Source: Aquila chrysaetos chrysaetos
Lineage: Eukaryota; Chordata; Aves; Accipitriformes; Accipitridae
Direction of reading: 5' to 3'
Length of the DNA stretch: 64,000 nucleotides
NCBI RefSeq assembly: GCF_900496995.4
Contig: NC_044011.1
Location: 12,370,041-12,434,040 of the forward strand
Part shown: one piece after another, positions 1 through 12,500 of the stretch
Layout of the letters: every line of letters starts with the position of its first letter
Numbering within the stretch: the stretch's first letter is position 1
Position numbers and translations under genes: made by a program
Notes under the pieces: generated by a model
What the model was told of the DNA's origin: nothing
The model's input: only the letters and a program-made list of their open reading frames with translations
Database searches by the model: none

Positions 1-1963
1 AGTTGTATAAAAGTGCCTAGGTACATAATTGTAATTGTTAAGTCCCAAAGTGAATAAATCTATCTATTTAGGGATATTTGGCTATATCTGAGCTGTTGGA
101 TTTGGGAGTACTTCCCTGCCCCTGAGACCAGGTATGAGCCTAGCAGCAGCCCAGTTCCACAGTAGCACAAGTGTAAAGCGTGCGACCCCACTCCTGGCTC
201 CTGCTTTCCCCATCTGGGTGACCAAGGCATAGAGGCGGGGGGGGGGCTGGCACCTCCTCATCCTGCCCTGAGGGTCTGACCCCAACCTGGGGACCTTGTG
301 GATAGAAACCAGAATCACATCACAGGGTATTCAGGCTATATATAGCTACTGCATCCCTGTTACAGACTGTATAATACTAAAATTTCAATTTATAAAAGAA
401 AAAAAATCAGCAAAAAATCAGTAATTGACAGGGTCAGTGTCCATTAGAAAGCCTATATGTAACTCAGGTCAAAGTAATATTTAACTCTTGCAGCAGAGTA
501 ACTCATGAAGGAAATGAACAGGTTAGATTTACTTGACATACACTAGTGGCAAGATGAAGGGTTGGAAAGGCAGCTTTGGGCTTGTGCTCACTCACAACAA
601 CCCCAAGTCTCATCAGGTTCTGCCTCTGAGAGACAGCCTGACAGCTTTATGCTTTCCTGTATTTTGTGTAGCAGTTTCCAGCATACATTTAAAGCAGCTC
701 TCTAATTTACATAGAACATTGTGTCCCATGCCCAAGGCAATTTTGTCCTTAAAAAACGGGAGGGGAGCGACAAGGAAAAGTTAGTTCAGTAATTTAAATT
801 TCCAGCAACACAAGTGGGAGGTTAAACTTTGCTCTAATTACACAGCACCACAGAAAGCATTAGTCTCACACTGTGAAAATTGTTGTAAGGTCCTCTTATC
901 ACCAAGATAGAGATTACAATGTAAATGGACTGAGGCTGAAATTGGTTCGCGATTCTTTTTTTCTTTTAGGTGATAATATCAGGCAAAAAACTGAGCATAC
1001 ACCAGATAGGGACTATGGCCGACGATGGTTCCCTCACTCTTGGGTGAGCCACAGAGAAGTTAAACCTGGGTTAGTAAAAGAGATGAGTCCCTAGAAGCAA
1101 TGCTACAAAAATTAAGCTTGCAGGAACATGCTAACCAGCGTGGCTTGCTCTGCTAACGAGTGGCAGGGCTGACTGCTGCACCTCCAAGAAGAGGGCCCTG
1201 TTTAGCACAGGGAGCTATCACTACCCTGGATTAAAACCAGTTCACTCCCTTAATCAAATTTCATGCCCCAGTGGCCTTACTGAAATGGAGACAATGATGG
1301 AAGAGACCTTGGGGATACCAGCAAAGCACCTGCAGTGTGCTGCAGTGCAGGTACTAGCCTTAAATTTTAAGCTTGTTAGCTTGGGGTCCGGGAATGGTGA
1401 GACCGCAGTGGGACAGAGCTTTGCTCAGGCTCATTACCACTTCTTATGTGACTGCTGGGTTGTAGAAAACTTGTGGATGGTTAACTGCCTTTCTGTGGGC
1501 CCAGCAGAAATTCCTCTGCTGCCTTCCCTAGGAGGGCATCCATCAGCAACTACTGGCTGGGCTGAGGAAGGTTTTGTCCAATGCACAGCTTTTGGATGGG
1601 GCCTTTCCTTTGCTTCCCCGCTGTCTCCAAAGGCTGTCCATCTCTGGGTAAGTGCACAGGGACAGCCCTGCGTGTGCTGCTTTCTGGAGCACAGTTGTCA
1701 GGGGGCTGGTAACTGTGCCCTGCTCTGTGAAGGTGGGAGCATCATTTGTTGACTGGGCAGTACCCGACACTGACCTCATCTGGCTGCTGATAAGATAGTT
1801 CAGGGTATGGACCTAATTTTTGCTGACAAAGTTGATAGGCCTTTCTCAGGTTGCATTTAATGTTCATTCCTAAGATTTTATCTGCATAGAAGGGACTGCT
1901 AGGTTATCCCAATGCTTCCTACTAGCTGTGGCATTTCGGTTACTATAGTACCACAAGGAGGTA

Positions 1964-1989
1964 GGTTTCCTCCTACAAAGGAGGAAACC
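1964..1989. repeat. Short perfect hairpin
   Basis: Two 10-bp arms (1964-1973 and 1980-1989, purine-rich against pyrimidine-rich) are exact reverse complements around a 6-nt spacer. A second 6-bp stem (CTTTGT / ACAAAG) lies just downstream within about 1994-2011. No function is known, and intronic hairpins of this size can arise by chance. Confidence 0.6.
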
Positions 1990-4900
1990 CTTTCTTTGTC
2001 CTCAGACAAAGCATCAGTCTGACAATGAAAGGGAACATACATCGCTTCTCCTATAACCTCTTCCACTGGTTAATTGCCATTGCTGCTTTAACAAAACCAG
2101 CCTTATATCATAAATCTGTGCTCTGAATCTTGTCTAACACCACCAGCCCTGCCCAAATGACTATATTCCTCATCTCAGCAAGCTTAAGATTCTCCCTCAG
2201 CTCATGGCCACTTGGAGAAGATAACACACCACAACTCTGGCATCCTAAAGGGATGAAACAGGGCATGAACTCTTAACAGTTCAAGGAGTGTCCCTTCCTT
2301 TTTAACTGGAAGAGCTTTCTCAAGCACTTTACCTGACTGGATCTCCAGCTGTTTCACTCTGGCAGTGACAAGCACTACATCAGATGAGGAGCCATTTCCC
2401 AACATGTCAGTTCCTAAAGTTAACTTCATCAGAGCACACATGACTCTGTTTAACCATTTCATGTGGTATCAATCAGGGATTGTGATGCCTAAAATGTTCA
2501 AGGCAAAAAAAGACAAAGGTTCAGGCACACAGGACTGAAAGTTCATCTAATTCTCTATGCTCTGGATCTCAGGCTATAACTTTACTGGTGAAAGGATCAG
2601 AGCGTTGCACAGACGAGACTACCTTAGACCACTGCGGCAATCATCTTCCACCTCAGGAGCATTCAGCCTCTAAGATGTAAAGAAACCTGTGCTATCCAAT
2701 GTCTGAAGTAAGGCATCTTCAGGACCCTGCAGTGTGGGGAGGAACAACCTGTTGTGGGGTGCTCAGGCTCGACATTGCTCCAAGGAAGCCAACAAGGTCA
2801 GATCCTCCAGGCACTGGCAGGAGCAGGACTCTGTTCATGGCCTGTGACTGTACTTGAGTCTGGGGCACTTCTGGTCACAAGCAGGACCAGGATTTTTGGG
2901 CAGCTGGAGATAACAACAAACAGTGAGCCATCTAACAAGCTATAGATGGTATCTAACATGTAGCTGTCCTACATGTACCCCTCAGATTTGAGTAAATCAG
3001 TTCTTTTCAAGACTTTCTGCAAGTAACTATTAAGGTCTGAAGTTGTTTTCTGGCTTGTTTACAAGTGTCTCTAATCTGACAGTATCTGAAAATGACTGCC
3101 CCAGAGTCATGCAGAGAGTACATTGTAAAGATCAATGCATGTATTAAAAACACTTTGAAATACCAAAACCAGTGACAGATCTGCTCGTGGAACTAATAAA
3201 AATTCACACAAAAAATATACTTATGTCTACTCCCCCAAAATACAAAAACCCCAGACAAAGCTGTGGTGAAAATTGAGAAAGAGCAGCTAAATTCAATGTA
3301 TGTTCTTGCCTACAAAGCAAAAGCAAGCCCGTCTTATGTGTTGATAGGATATCCAAGAACCTGTCTGAACATTTAGGCTAGATACAAGGTTCTGAAGAAA
3401 TAGTACTTGGAGTGTTAGACTGGGTATACACAACTACAAACCTTACAATCTCTTGAGACTCCAAGAAGTTCATTTCTAGGCAGTAAGCATGAAGTCTAAA
3501 TCCTATGGGAAATTGTATAAAGGAGAAAGAAAGTTAGGACAAGGAAATAAATACATGATGGACATGAAATGGGTAACCATCCTATTGATAGATGCAAGAA
3601 AACACCCGTTGGTCCCACCTCGGCACTGCGCAATTAAACATCACATTTTCAATACCCCAACTGTGATCTGGCTTGGTGCTCTCTCCTGCCTTTGTGTGGA
3701 AAAATCATCCCTTCTCCCATTATACGAGGCAGATTATTTCGATCTTCACCTTCTCCCATGGATCCTTCCTTCAAAAAAGGTGTCAGTCACTTAGTAAATG
3801 GTGACCATGTATCGCACATGCAGTCAGGATTGTCATCATCGCTTTGCATAAGTGAGTTGACTCGCTAAGACCCAGTTCAGGTCTGAGCTTTTCCAGCCTC
3901 ATCTTCACTTTTTGTCTAAATGTTGATTAATGCCATTCAAGATGGCTGGTCTTTGTTCCAGGATAACAAGCGGTTTTCTTGCATGTTAATTGTTAGTTCT
4001 GCCTGAATGTGTCAATCTCGGTGTGACTCCCTACCAGCTGTCCAGCAAGACAGAGCCCAGGTATTTCTATGACAGCCTTGTGACTCCGTCTCGAACGTGA
4101 TTCACTAACAGGCTAATGGTGCACGGACACAGCAAGAAGAGCAAGTTGAGGGAAAGAGCTGGAACAAGAGACCGAGGAGAACAGAACAGAAAAGAGAGAT
4201 TTCCTGGTGGAAATCACCAGATTGACCCCACGGAGAGCCACTGTGGCTCTAAAGCTGTTTGTCACAAGGCCATCGGAGTCATGTGCAGTAAGGTTTGGCA
4301 AGCGGAGGCAAGGCGCTTCAGCGGCACCAGCTTTCCCCATAGAGCAAGTCGGTAACAGACAATTCCTGATTAAGCCATTTGTTCATGTTTGGGTATTGCA
4401 GGCCCGGTGCAGTTTGATTTAAGTACGGCCATTGACTTGGGCTCAGTTAAGTATGTTATGGTGAGTGCTACAGAAGAAAGAAGTCAGAAGAGCAGAATTT
4501 GAGAGTGAGGGGGAGGAAAATGAACTGAATAGGAGGAAGATCTGAAGACAGAGGTAGTGAGTTCCTTAAAATAGCAGTGCTTGCCTTTGATGTAAAATAC
4601 AAAATCTTCGGAACAAAATGAGATAGAGACTAAACAGATGGTGTGAGGAGGGATTCAAAAGTGAGATGACGCACCAGAGCTAGATATGAAGAAGTAAATG
4701 ATGCAGAAGTGGACTTAGCATAAGAGACAGCAGATAATCATAATGGTTTTTTCATAAAAGACCTTTGCAGTATTTGTAAGCTATAGCATCAGCAAAATAT
4801 AATATGAGAGCACTTGACATTTTCCTCTTTACAAGAAGAGACTTGTTTTGAAGTTAAAACAGACGAAATGTGTTTCTGTGTGAAGAGTTCATAGATCTTG

Positions 4901-6327
4901 GTATGTTAAAATATTACTTTAAAAATCTTTCATGCCCAACAGTTACATTCATTTGCTTATCTCTATAGGACTTCAAAAAAATGTCATACCACAGCTCATT
5001 TTGATCAAAACGGGAATGCTTCTAAACCTTCATTCTTATCTTTTCATTGATCACTATAATACATTCTTCAGCTGGGAACTTGGCTTTTTTTCCCTTTTGG
5101 TTAAAGCTCTACATCCAAACAGCTCCAGGTCCTACCAGCTACATGCTTTGGGGAGTTATGAATTTTTTAGATCGGCCCTTTCTCGTGAGCCAGTTCCCAC
5201 AGAGGTGGTGAGTCACAGGTCCAGCGTTTGGAGTCTGGAGTTGGAGACGAACTTCCCAGCTTGGATCCATCACAAATTCTTTTTTTCTCCAGGAATATTT
5301 ACTGCTCAGCAGAAAAGTACCACATTGTCACGTACATTTCTTTTCCATTTTGCCAGATTTACATTGTCTGTGTTGTACCAGTTTCTTCCAGCTATGACAA
5401 AGTCAATAAATTTTTTTTTTTTACAAAATCAAACAGGTAATTATTTACTCACCCAAAAAGAAAAGCGCAGGAGTCTGAGCAAGGAAAAGCAAAATACTTC
5501 AAACAATATTGCAGGCTGTATGCAAGGGAAGAGATCTCCCCTGGTGTGTGCAGTAGCAGGAGGCAACACTGCTGTGCCAGCCTCCCACCCAGATTGCCTC
5601 CCACCTGCACTGCAATCACAGGGTCGCAAATTTAATCCTTTGTTTACTTCTGCTCCCTGAGGGATGAAACCCTGAGATAAGGCTGCTTCACATAAATCAT
5701 CTCAGAATTATAATTTGCAAATGATCTCTACTGCCTGACCTGCAATTAGACAATTGCTTGGTCCTTTTAAGCACTGCTCAGCTCCCTATCCCACCAGCTG
5801 CTAATGAGGTATCACTCTGCTTTGAGTGCTGCTTGCTGCAAAGGTACAGGGAAATGCAAAAAAACTATGGTTCCTCAGGGACAGACCTGACTCTCAGGTC
5901 CTCACTCAGCCAGACAGCCCAGCGTTTTGATGGGATCCAGCCCGCATGCGGAGTCGCAGGTTTCGACTCGCCATGATCGTGTTGCTGCTTGTTCCTCCAC
6001 CCACACAAACCAACTGTTTTCAATCCCAGCATTTTATCCTGGTTTGTAAATAATAGTTGCTCGGGAAGAAGTGTGTTTGCCTCCTACCTGATGGAGGCCC
6101 TGGGAGTCCTTCATTTCTGTAATAGCTAATCTCTTCCTAAGTGCAAAGGGGGGGCAGGGTATAAAAAGGAAAGGAGGGGTTAGTAACAATTCCTCTCTAC
6201 CTGGAGTGGCAAAGGCTAAGGCTGTGGGTTGTTTTTCTTCCAACAGTTCAGAAATATTTCCTGTGAGCTGTAAATCAAGCTTAATTACAGCTCTTCCTGT
6301 GACTTTTTTCCCCTTGTTTTTTTTTAT

Positions 6328-6341
6328 CCCCCCCCCCCCCC
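6328..6341. repeat. Poly-C tract
   Basis: A run of 14 C follows a T-rich tract in the GRM1 intron, about 345 bases before the last exon. It is a simple homopolymer and prone to length errors in assembly. Confidence 0.9.
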
Positions 6342-6685
6342 AGCAAGGTGGGGTGAGCAAACCTAGGTACAAAATGACATAGCTAGAGTCCTCGAAACCC
6401 AGCCAGCCCTCCAAGAGCCTTTCCCACAGGCTAGGCTTTCCAGGCTGGCTGTAAGGTGGGTAACCAGCAGGGAGTAATTGCCTTTGGATGAAAATCACAG
6501 TAATTGCTGCTGTTAAAAGACAGTGGTGTTTCCTTCTGAAATATTTCTGGGAGGAGATGAAGAACTTGGAGGGGGGAGGCTCATTAATGAGGCAAAGCAA
6601 TCAGTATTTTTGTAGGCTTGTTTGTTATACTGCCCATGTCTGCGTAATGTAAATGCAAATAAACCCATCTTTATTTTATTCATAG

Positions 6686-7526
6686 TTCTAATGGAAAGTC
6701 TGTGTCATGGTCTGAACCAGGTGGAAGACAAGCTCCCAAGGGGGAACACATGTGGCACAGACTCTCAGTGCATGTGAAGAGCCAGGAGACAGGGTGCAAT
6801 CAGACAGCAGTGATCAAACCCCTCACTAAAAGCTACCATGGCCAAAGCAAGAGCCTGACTTTTACCGACATCAGCAGTAAGACTCTGTACAATGTGGTGG
6901 AGGAAGAAGATAGAGAGCCCGTTCGCCTCAACCAGCCCAGCAGCCCCTCCATGGTGGTGCACAGGCGGGTGGCGACGACTCCCCCGCTGCAGGCCACGGC
7001 GGAGGAGGCCCACCTCTTCTTGCCCGAGCAGCCCCCCAAGACCCTGCCCCTGCAGCCACGGGCTCTCATGGACCAGCTGCAAGGAGTGGTCAACAAGTTT
7101 GCCACCGGTATCCCCGACTTCAATGCCGTCCTCCCCGCGCCTGGCTCGGGGAACGGCGTGCGGCCTCCCTACCAGCCCCCCCCGCCGCAGCAGCTGCCCC
7201 TGCCGCCTCTCCAGGTGGCTGCCTTCAGCGAGGAGCCCCTCTCTCCCCCCGCCGAGGAAGCGGAGAGCGAGAAGCTGAAGCTCATTCAGGGATATGTCTA
7301 CGAGAAGAACCCAGAGGAGGAGGAGGACGAGGAGCCGGCGACCAGCAAACTGACTCTGGAAGACTCACCGGCGTTGACACCCCCGTCCCCTTTCCGGGAT
7401 TCGGTGGCTTCGGGCAGCTCCGTGCCCAGCTCCCCCGTCTCGGAGTCGGTGCTCTGCACCCCCCCAGATGTGACCTATGCCTCTGTCATCCTGAGGGATT
7501 ATAAGCAAAGCTCGTCCACCCTGTAG
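6686..7526 (+). CDS. GRM1: GRM1 last coding exon: C-terminal tail of metabotropic glutamate receptor 1 (partial)
   Basis: mGluR1 is a class C, Gq-coupled glutamate receptor of neurons, acting at perisynaptic sites. This exon gives only the intracellular tail of the long (1a) isoform; the ligand-binding and seven-helix parts lie upstream of the window. Reading enters after the acceptor at 6684-6685 with one leftover base (intron phase 2) and runs 279 full codons to TAG at 7524-7526. Recognised segments, in order, are NGKSVSWSEPGG, HMWHRLSVHVK, CNQTAVIKPLTKSY, SPSMVVHRRV and MDQLQGVV, then a proline/glutamine-rich linker, an acidic EEEEDEEP run, and SPALTPPSPFRDSV. PPSPF (exon residues about 232-236, F codon 7392-7394) is the known Homer EVH1 ligand, and the final SSTL is a PDZ-type end. 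The last 50 or so residues match mammalian mGluR1a nearly exactly as I recall it; the proline-rich and acidic middle is more divergent. The exon is GC-rich against an AT-rich surround. Confidence 0.97.
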
Positions 7527-7668
7527 ACGCTGCAAGAGACAAGACGAGAAGGACTTTGGCAGCTTCTCGCTAGGAGGTCCTGGGGAGACAAGTCTCCCAG
7601 GGCTGGCGGGGAGAGAGAGCAGAGAACAAAGTCACATATGACAGGGCAAAAACTTCATCCTGCACTTA

Positions 7669-7678
7669 AATAAATAAA
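7669..7678 (+). promoter_or_regulatory. Proximal poly(A) signals of GRM1
   Basis: Two overlapping AATAAA hexamers lie about 145 bases after the stop codon, followed by A-rich sequence. They could give a short-UTR GRM1 transcript. The A-rich surroundings weaken the case, because this stretch could also cause internal oligo-dT priming. Confidence 0.35.
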
Positions 7679-9734
7679 AGGAAACAAAAAGAAAAAAAAA
7701 TCCATTCTGAGGGCTCAAAATTCTCTAGCTGTTAAAAATAAAAATATTGTACTTTGAGAAAATGATAGGAAACCATAACAAAGCACAAACCCAAGAGACA
7801 ACTTCTATAGCAAAAAAGTGAATAAACACACGGGAAAAAAAAAATTAATCACATTTAGTCACACCCTCTCTTGGCAATGCTTGAAAAGGACTCTGGGAAG
7901 TGTGACCTGGAGAAGTCATTAGCACATCTCATGACTGCTGTCTGTCTGCTACGGAAGCAAAACACCGAGGAGCTGGAAGGGTGGAGTTTGGTGCGGAGGA
8001 ACAAAGCTACTTGTATATGAGACATATATGCATAAATATTTTTTTCCTGGTTTCTATAGGTGGTATAACTGCATAATATGTTTGGGGGAGAGGAGCTGAG
8101 ATAATGTGAAAGCACGTGGCTCTTACTGACTTTTGTCTGAACAATTTGGTCTTCGTACTAGGCTGCTTTTTGGGGGATCTGGGCTTTTTTTAACACTGAT
8201 TGTGAACAGAGCAAGAATTATCATCAAGTTAAGACTCAAGAGGTTTCTGAAGAAAGCCCTTGCTGTAGTACTTGTAATACGATAAGGACTTAGAAAAACT
8301 GCCCTTTTGTATAAGATTGCAAACCATGTGGCTAAACTGTTACACAACATTTCCTGTAGCAGAACAATATTTATTGACTAACTTTTCATAATACGGCATA
8401 TTTACCATGTGGTTACATCATTCCTTTGTGTTACTTTGGAATCAAATACATTGGAAAATAGCTGTATACTTAGAGCAACAAATATTACTCTGAAAGAAAG
8501 GCAATTCTATACTGGGGGTTATAGAATCAGTCACAAAGCAAGAGAGTGAGCGTACGTTTGTGTTTCTGTATGCGTGTGTACGGTATGTGTGAAGCGTAAT
8601 GTCCAATAACTACCACTGGAAGATTGTCGTATATACTATGAATATTTTTATGTTTAAATCATGTTTTATATCGCATTGTTACAAATATTCAATAGATCTT
8701 CGGAGGTTTGTATGCTGTGCTAACACTTTTTTTTTTCATATACAAGCTGAAACAGTTGTTACCCTTATAATAGGGTGCTTTATTTTGCAGATATTTTATG
8801 AAGTAGACATACAGTATTAATAACCAGTGCATTGAAAACTTGTTATTTTACATGTTTGCAGCAAGCGTCGTTAACAAAAAAAAAGAAAACACAAAAAGAA
8901 AAAGTCTGGTTTAGAAATCTTGCACATGCCAGTGTAAAGGCGAGACAGAAAAAGTAATTAAACTATTTTGTTGCTTCAGATAATTTAAAATAAAATCATG
9001 TCCAGACGGGAAATTTCATCAGTGCTTAATGTGTGCATAAATTCCCAGGGTTTGTTACAAACAGTTCTTTTAATCTCTTTATGATGTTTAGTTGTGTGTT
9101 CTTTTCATACGCTTTCACTTCTATTTAATATACAATATTGTATCTTAAAGATCACTTCTAGGCAGCTGTAGTTCTGTCATTCATTCCTTCTCCTCTATAT
9201 TTCATGCGTTTCCTAGAGATGGTCCTAATCCAAAGCTCCCTAATGGCTGGCATGTCCAAAGTCCAGGTCTGATTGCTGTGGCTTGAACTTTATTATACTT
9301 ATTATTACCCTATTTATAAATGTACGTATTATACAGGACAGGATTTTAGCTGCTATGAACTTTTGTTGTGCTATTGCTGTTGAATTTAGCTGAGGATGTG
9401 TCCCACAGTTCTACACTTTATTTCCAAAGATATTTTTAAGGAATCTCTTCATGTTAATATAGTTGCAAAACCTGATTTTAACCATGCTTCTTGTGAATAT
9501 TCTATCAGGGTTTTTCTGAAATCACCGTATTTGTACTTCCTTTCTTTTCACGTGAATTTTAAGAAGTTCTGCTGCCAGTCATCAATTCTTCTGTTAAGGT
9601 CCAAATCTCAATGTTTTGCTCTAATTATATAGTATTGGTATTGGAAGGCTTGGCTGGTGCTCAAAACCAGATAGAGCCTTTTTTCCTCATCCTCTGTTCA
9701 TGATTGCTCCTTTCAATATGACCAGTGGCCAATT

Positions 9735-9815
9735 GCTATCATTGTCCCGATGTGGAAAGCATGAAATGACTTTGCCCAAAGACACAGTTATGTCTTTGTC
9801 AGTAAATTGATGTCT
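9735..9815 (-). repeat. MIR-like SINE remnant
   Basis: Read on the minus strand, this matches the tail half of amniote MIR. On the + strand the order is a stretch like CCCATTTTACAGATGGGGAAA, then GACTTTGCCCAAAGACACAG, then a TCAGTAAATTG block, which corresponds to the reverse complement of the MIR core. It is heavily decayed, as expected for a MIR copy in a bird genome. The match was made by eye. Confidence 0.55.
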
Positions 9816-10445
9816 CTATAACGAACTAAAGACACCTGAGGGTCAGTTGGTTGATTTTTGTCTGCTTGGGGCTTTTAGGGGGATTTTTTTGTTGTTGTTG
9901 TTTCTTTTTTTTTTAATGCTGATTACTCATTGAAGCAATGAGAAAAATGCCGTATTTTCTTTGCTGATCACCACACTGGCAATGAATTCTATCTTCTTAT
10001 AATCTTAGTATAAGTTTTGTTGTGCTGTTTCCAAAAACATACATTGTCAGTAGCACAGAGACAGTATGAGGAAGCTGGTCTTTGAAGAAATGAGGTAGAT
10101 AAGAAAAAGAAAGATAACAGGCTTGTATAGATGGGAGACAGCAATGTGGCAAGGTACTATTGTTTTCATATTTGTCTGTTTTGAACACATTAAGCACTGA
10201 TTTTATTACTGCGGTGTAATTATATCATGAGTAGGAGTTTCTTGAAATTCAGTATATTAGCTTTTAGTTTGTAATTGTTAAAACTGGAAACATACACATA
10301 CGTAAATATATCTAAAGAGCAAGAACTCACCTTGTGTATGTAGTTGTTTGAGCTATGAAGCTTCCTGTAAAAGTTCTTTCTTTTGGTCTGTCAAATGCTT
10401 GATGAAAACTGCCTTTTTGTCAAAATGATCTTGAAAATGCTGTAA

Positions 10446-10451
10446 AATAAA
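10446..10451 (+). promoter_or_regulatory. Distal poly(A) signal of GRM1
   Basis: This AATAAA sits in a very AT-rich context and is followed within 40-60 bases by TTGTTAATTTTTGC, a plausible downstream U-rich element. It is the last strong signal before sequence that looks intergenic. Confidence 0.55.
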
Positions 10452-10956
10452 TATTTTCTATTTATTATTTAAAAATAGAATGCCAAGATTGTTAATTTTT
10501 GCTTCCTAAGTAGAAAATAGCCATGTCTAGTAATTAATTGTTCCAGGGCTTTTCAGGATCATGTGAGAGAGATGGTGGGATCCTCAAATGGAGGTAGGTA
10601 TTGATTAGATTGTGGCACGTAGGTGAGATGGTGGAGGGTTGGAAGATTTTTGTTTAGAAAACAAAACCCAGCTTTTTGGCTTCCTAATAAAAATCAGGAG
10701 CACTGTAGGTATGCCTTTGGGCTGACATCTTGTAGACGAGAATTCAATGGGAAATGACAGGAAATTTTGCTCCCCAAGGACATGGGGATACACCAGCCCT
10801 TCACTGGAAGTATTCCATGTGTTTGACTCTGTGAGATGTCAGCTTCTCCCGTCAGGGAAACTCAAATATGCTTTCTTGACAGCTATAAGCAATAGGCATT
10901 GATCCATCCCAGACATCTTGTGCCTCCTTCCTTTACAGCCTCTGTATAGAGCAAAG

Positions 10957-11105
10957 TACTGGGACTCTTGACTCCTGCTCTGCAACTCACCACACACTGG
11001 GGCTTTTGGGTGACTCCTGAACTGGTGCATGCCTCAGTTCGGGGCTCAGTAAGATGGGAGCGTAAATGCTTTTTCTGGAGCGCTGCTGAGATTTTCAGAG
11101 CCAAG
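10957..11105 (+). repeat. MIR SINE remnant
   Basis: The order of blocks fits amniote MIR in forward orientation. It begins with a GGGACTCTTGACTCCTGCTCTG segment, continues through GCATGCCTCAGTT and AGTAAGATGGGAGC, and ends with an AGCGCTGCTGAGATTTT tail like the MIR/CORE 3' end. Decay is heavy and there are small indels. No target-site duplication can be seen at this age. Confidence 0.6.
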
Positions 11106-12454
11106 TGGCACTAAACATACAAAATCTAGCTCTTTTTCTTTTTACACTTGCGAATAGGCTTGTTTCTAGTGGCTCCTTGGTTTGGATCTGGCCTTGCAAG
11201 AGCCCACGTCTGAGGTGTCAGTCCACCTACAACTACTGCACTGCTGGAGTACAGTGAATGACACTACGTTCAGCGGTAAGTGCCAAAAGTTAGTCTCTTT
11301 ACTTGTAGAAGTTTGGGGTTTTTTTTTTTCTTCTTTTTTTATTTTTCAGTTAAAGTCTAGGTAACCTATGTCTTAGTAAAGGTTCTGCTGATCGAGTGGA
11401 CTCAGTTATAAAAACACCCTCAGGGTAACGCAGCAGTTACTCCCCTGCAGAGCACCCAGTGCAGCATTGCTGCCAGCACCGTTCTTGCAACCAGTTACTG
11501 TTTGTGGGACCTAACCTGCAACATCTTATCCTGAGCCCGCGGCGCAGCCCAGCATCGCTAGTGGCATTTGGGGATACATTGTACAATGAACGTGGGAATA
11601 AGGATGATGGTAACATGTGAGAATCATCTAAGAAATATTATAACAATTGGTATCTGGTCTCTAACTAGCTACCCATATGCTGTGCAAATGAATTCTTTTT
11701 CAAATTGCAGTATTCGCATAAGAGGTTAGTACTAATTATTTTATGCATGACTTTCCAAACAGTCTGACTAGCATAACGAGCCCAGCAAGTCTTGCTTTCT
11801 TTTTGATGCAGTTTTGGTTTTTGTATTGCTGTGCTTTGAGATTCCAACATGGATGAGGATCATTTCAGTTTAAGTCATGCCAGACCACATAAATATTTCA
11901 GTTAATATTCTTTTTCTTTTTTGTTTTTTTTTTCTAATTTCTCCACATAAACATAGAACAATATGAACATTACCAGAAAGAGCAGATTGGGCAAAATCTA
12001 TATAAACAGACTCCAGTAGATATGAGCAAACAACAGTTGGTGGAAGTGCTGAAGGAAAATATGTAGAAGGCCAGATGCTCCAGCCTGTTAAAGCTGCTTT
12101 ATTAGTCTCTAGATTTCCAGAGCAGTTCTTAAAGTGCTTTAGTCTGACAAAGAAAAAGACTACTCTGGTGCTGTAGAGTCTTTTTAGAGTCCTTTAGCCC
12201 CAGCCTCAAGGGCAGATAATGTGACAGGTGGAAAGGGAATGGAGTTATATGCCTTCAGCTTCACTCTCTTAATCTAATTTAGGAATCTAATCCAAGGCTG
12301 GGGAGACACAAGTATGAAAGCATTAAATTAGAAATAAGCAAATCTCAATTGTCAAGATAATTGAGTATTGCAGCAGATGGTTGGGAGATTTAAGCAAATT
12401 TTCTTTAAGTCTTCAAACCAGTGAGGAATTCATAGGGTAGAATTCTTAGGCTTC

Positions 12455-12500
12455 TGCTTTGTAGGGGGTCAGATTAAATGATCATAATATTCACAAGCTG
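12455..12500 (+). repeat. Old CR1-type LINE 3' fragment
   Basis: GTAGGGGGTCAGATTAAATG followed by ATCATAAT matches the conserved tail block of older amniote CR1 elements (GGGGTCAGACTAGATGATCA). Only about 45 bases are recognisable, with no terminal octamer repeats, so this is an ancient truncated copy. Confidence 0.5.

Larger units (their letters stand above)
1..6685 (+). other. GRM1: GRM1 terminal intron (3' part)
   Basis: This non-coding stretch precedes the last GRM1 exon and ends in a normal acceptor (T-rich tract, then ATAG at 6682-6685). No other GRM1 exon was recognised here, including the small alternative exon that truncates the tail in mammalian mGluR1b/d forms. It holds a G run at 237-246, a perfect 10-bp hairpin at 1964-1989, an 8-bp hairpin at 2956-2976, T and C homopolymers near 5409 and 6328, and several chance open frames, the longest 242 codons at 4932-5660. 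I saw no recognisable transposable element. The intron assignment rests on the exon that follows. Confidence 0.85.
7527..10470 (+). other. GRM1: GRM1 3' untranslated region (inferred extent)
   Basis: About 2.9 kb of AT-rich, non-coding sequence follows the stop codon. There are AATAAA signals at 7669-7678 (two overlapping), 7737-7742, 7821-7826, 8989-8994 and 10446-10451. The distal one is followed by a T-rich stretch and would give a UTR of roughly the length I recall for mammalian GRM1. AU-rich TATTTAT motifs (near 8360, 9308 and 10460) suggest post-transcriptional control, but that is inference. A MIR remnant lies inside at 9735-9815. Which poly(A) sites are used cannot be told from sequence alone. 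Confidence 0.6.

Noticed and set aside
1285..1752. 155-codon + strand open frame in the GRM1 intron
   Set aside because: Cysteine- and tryptophan-rich translation with no domain pattern; overlapping frames on the other strand are also open, which points to composition rather than coding.
6034..6600. 188-codon minus-strand open frame just before the GRM1 exon
   Set aside because: It runs across the poly-C tract (a run of glycines on that strand), shows no family resemblance, and lies antisense within an intron.
6765..7278. Several long open frames on both strands within the GRM1 exon
   Set aside because: They are shadows of the GC-rich GRM1 coding frame, which is fixed by homology and ends in the expected SSTL.
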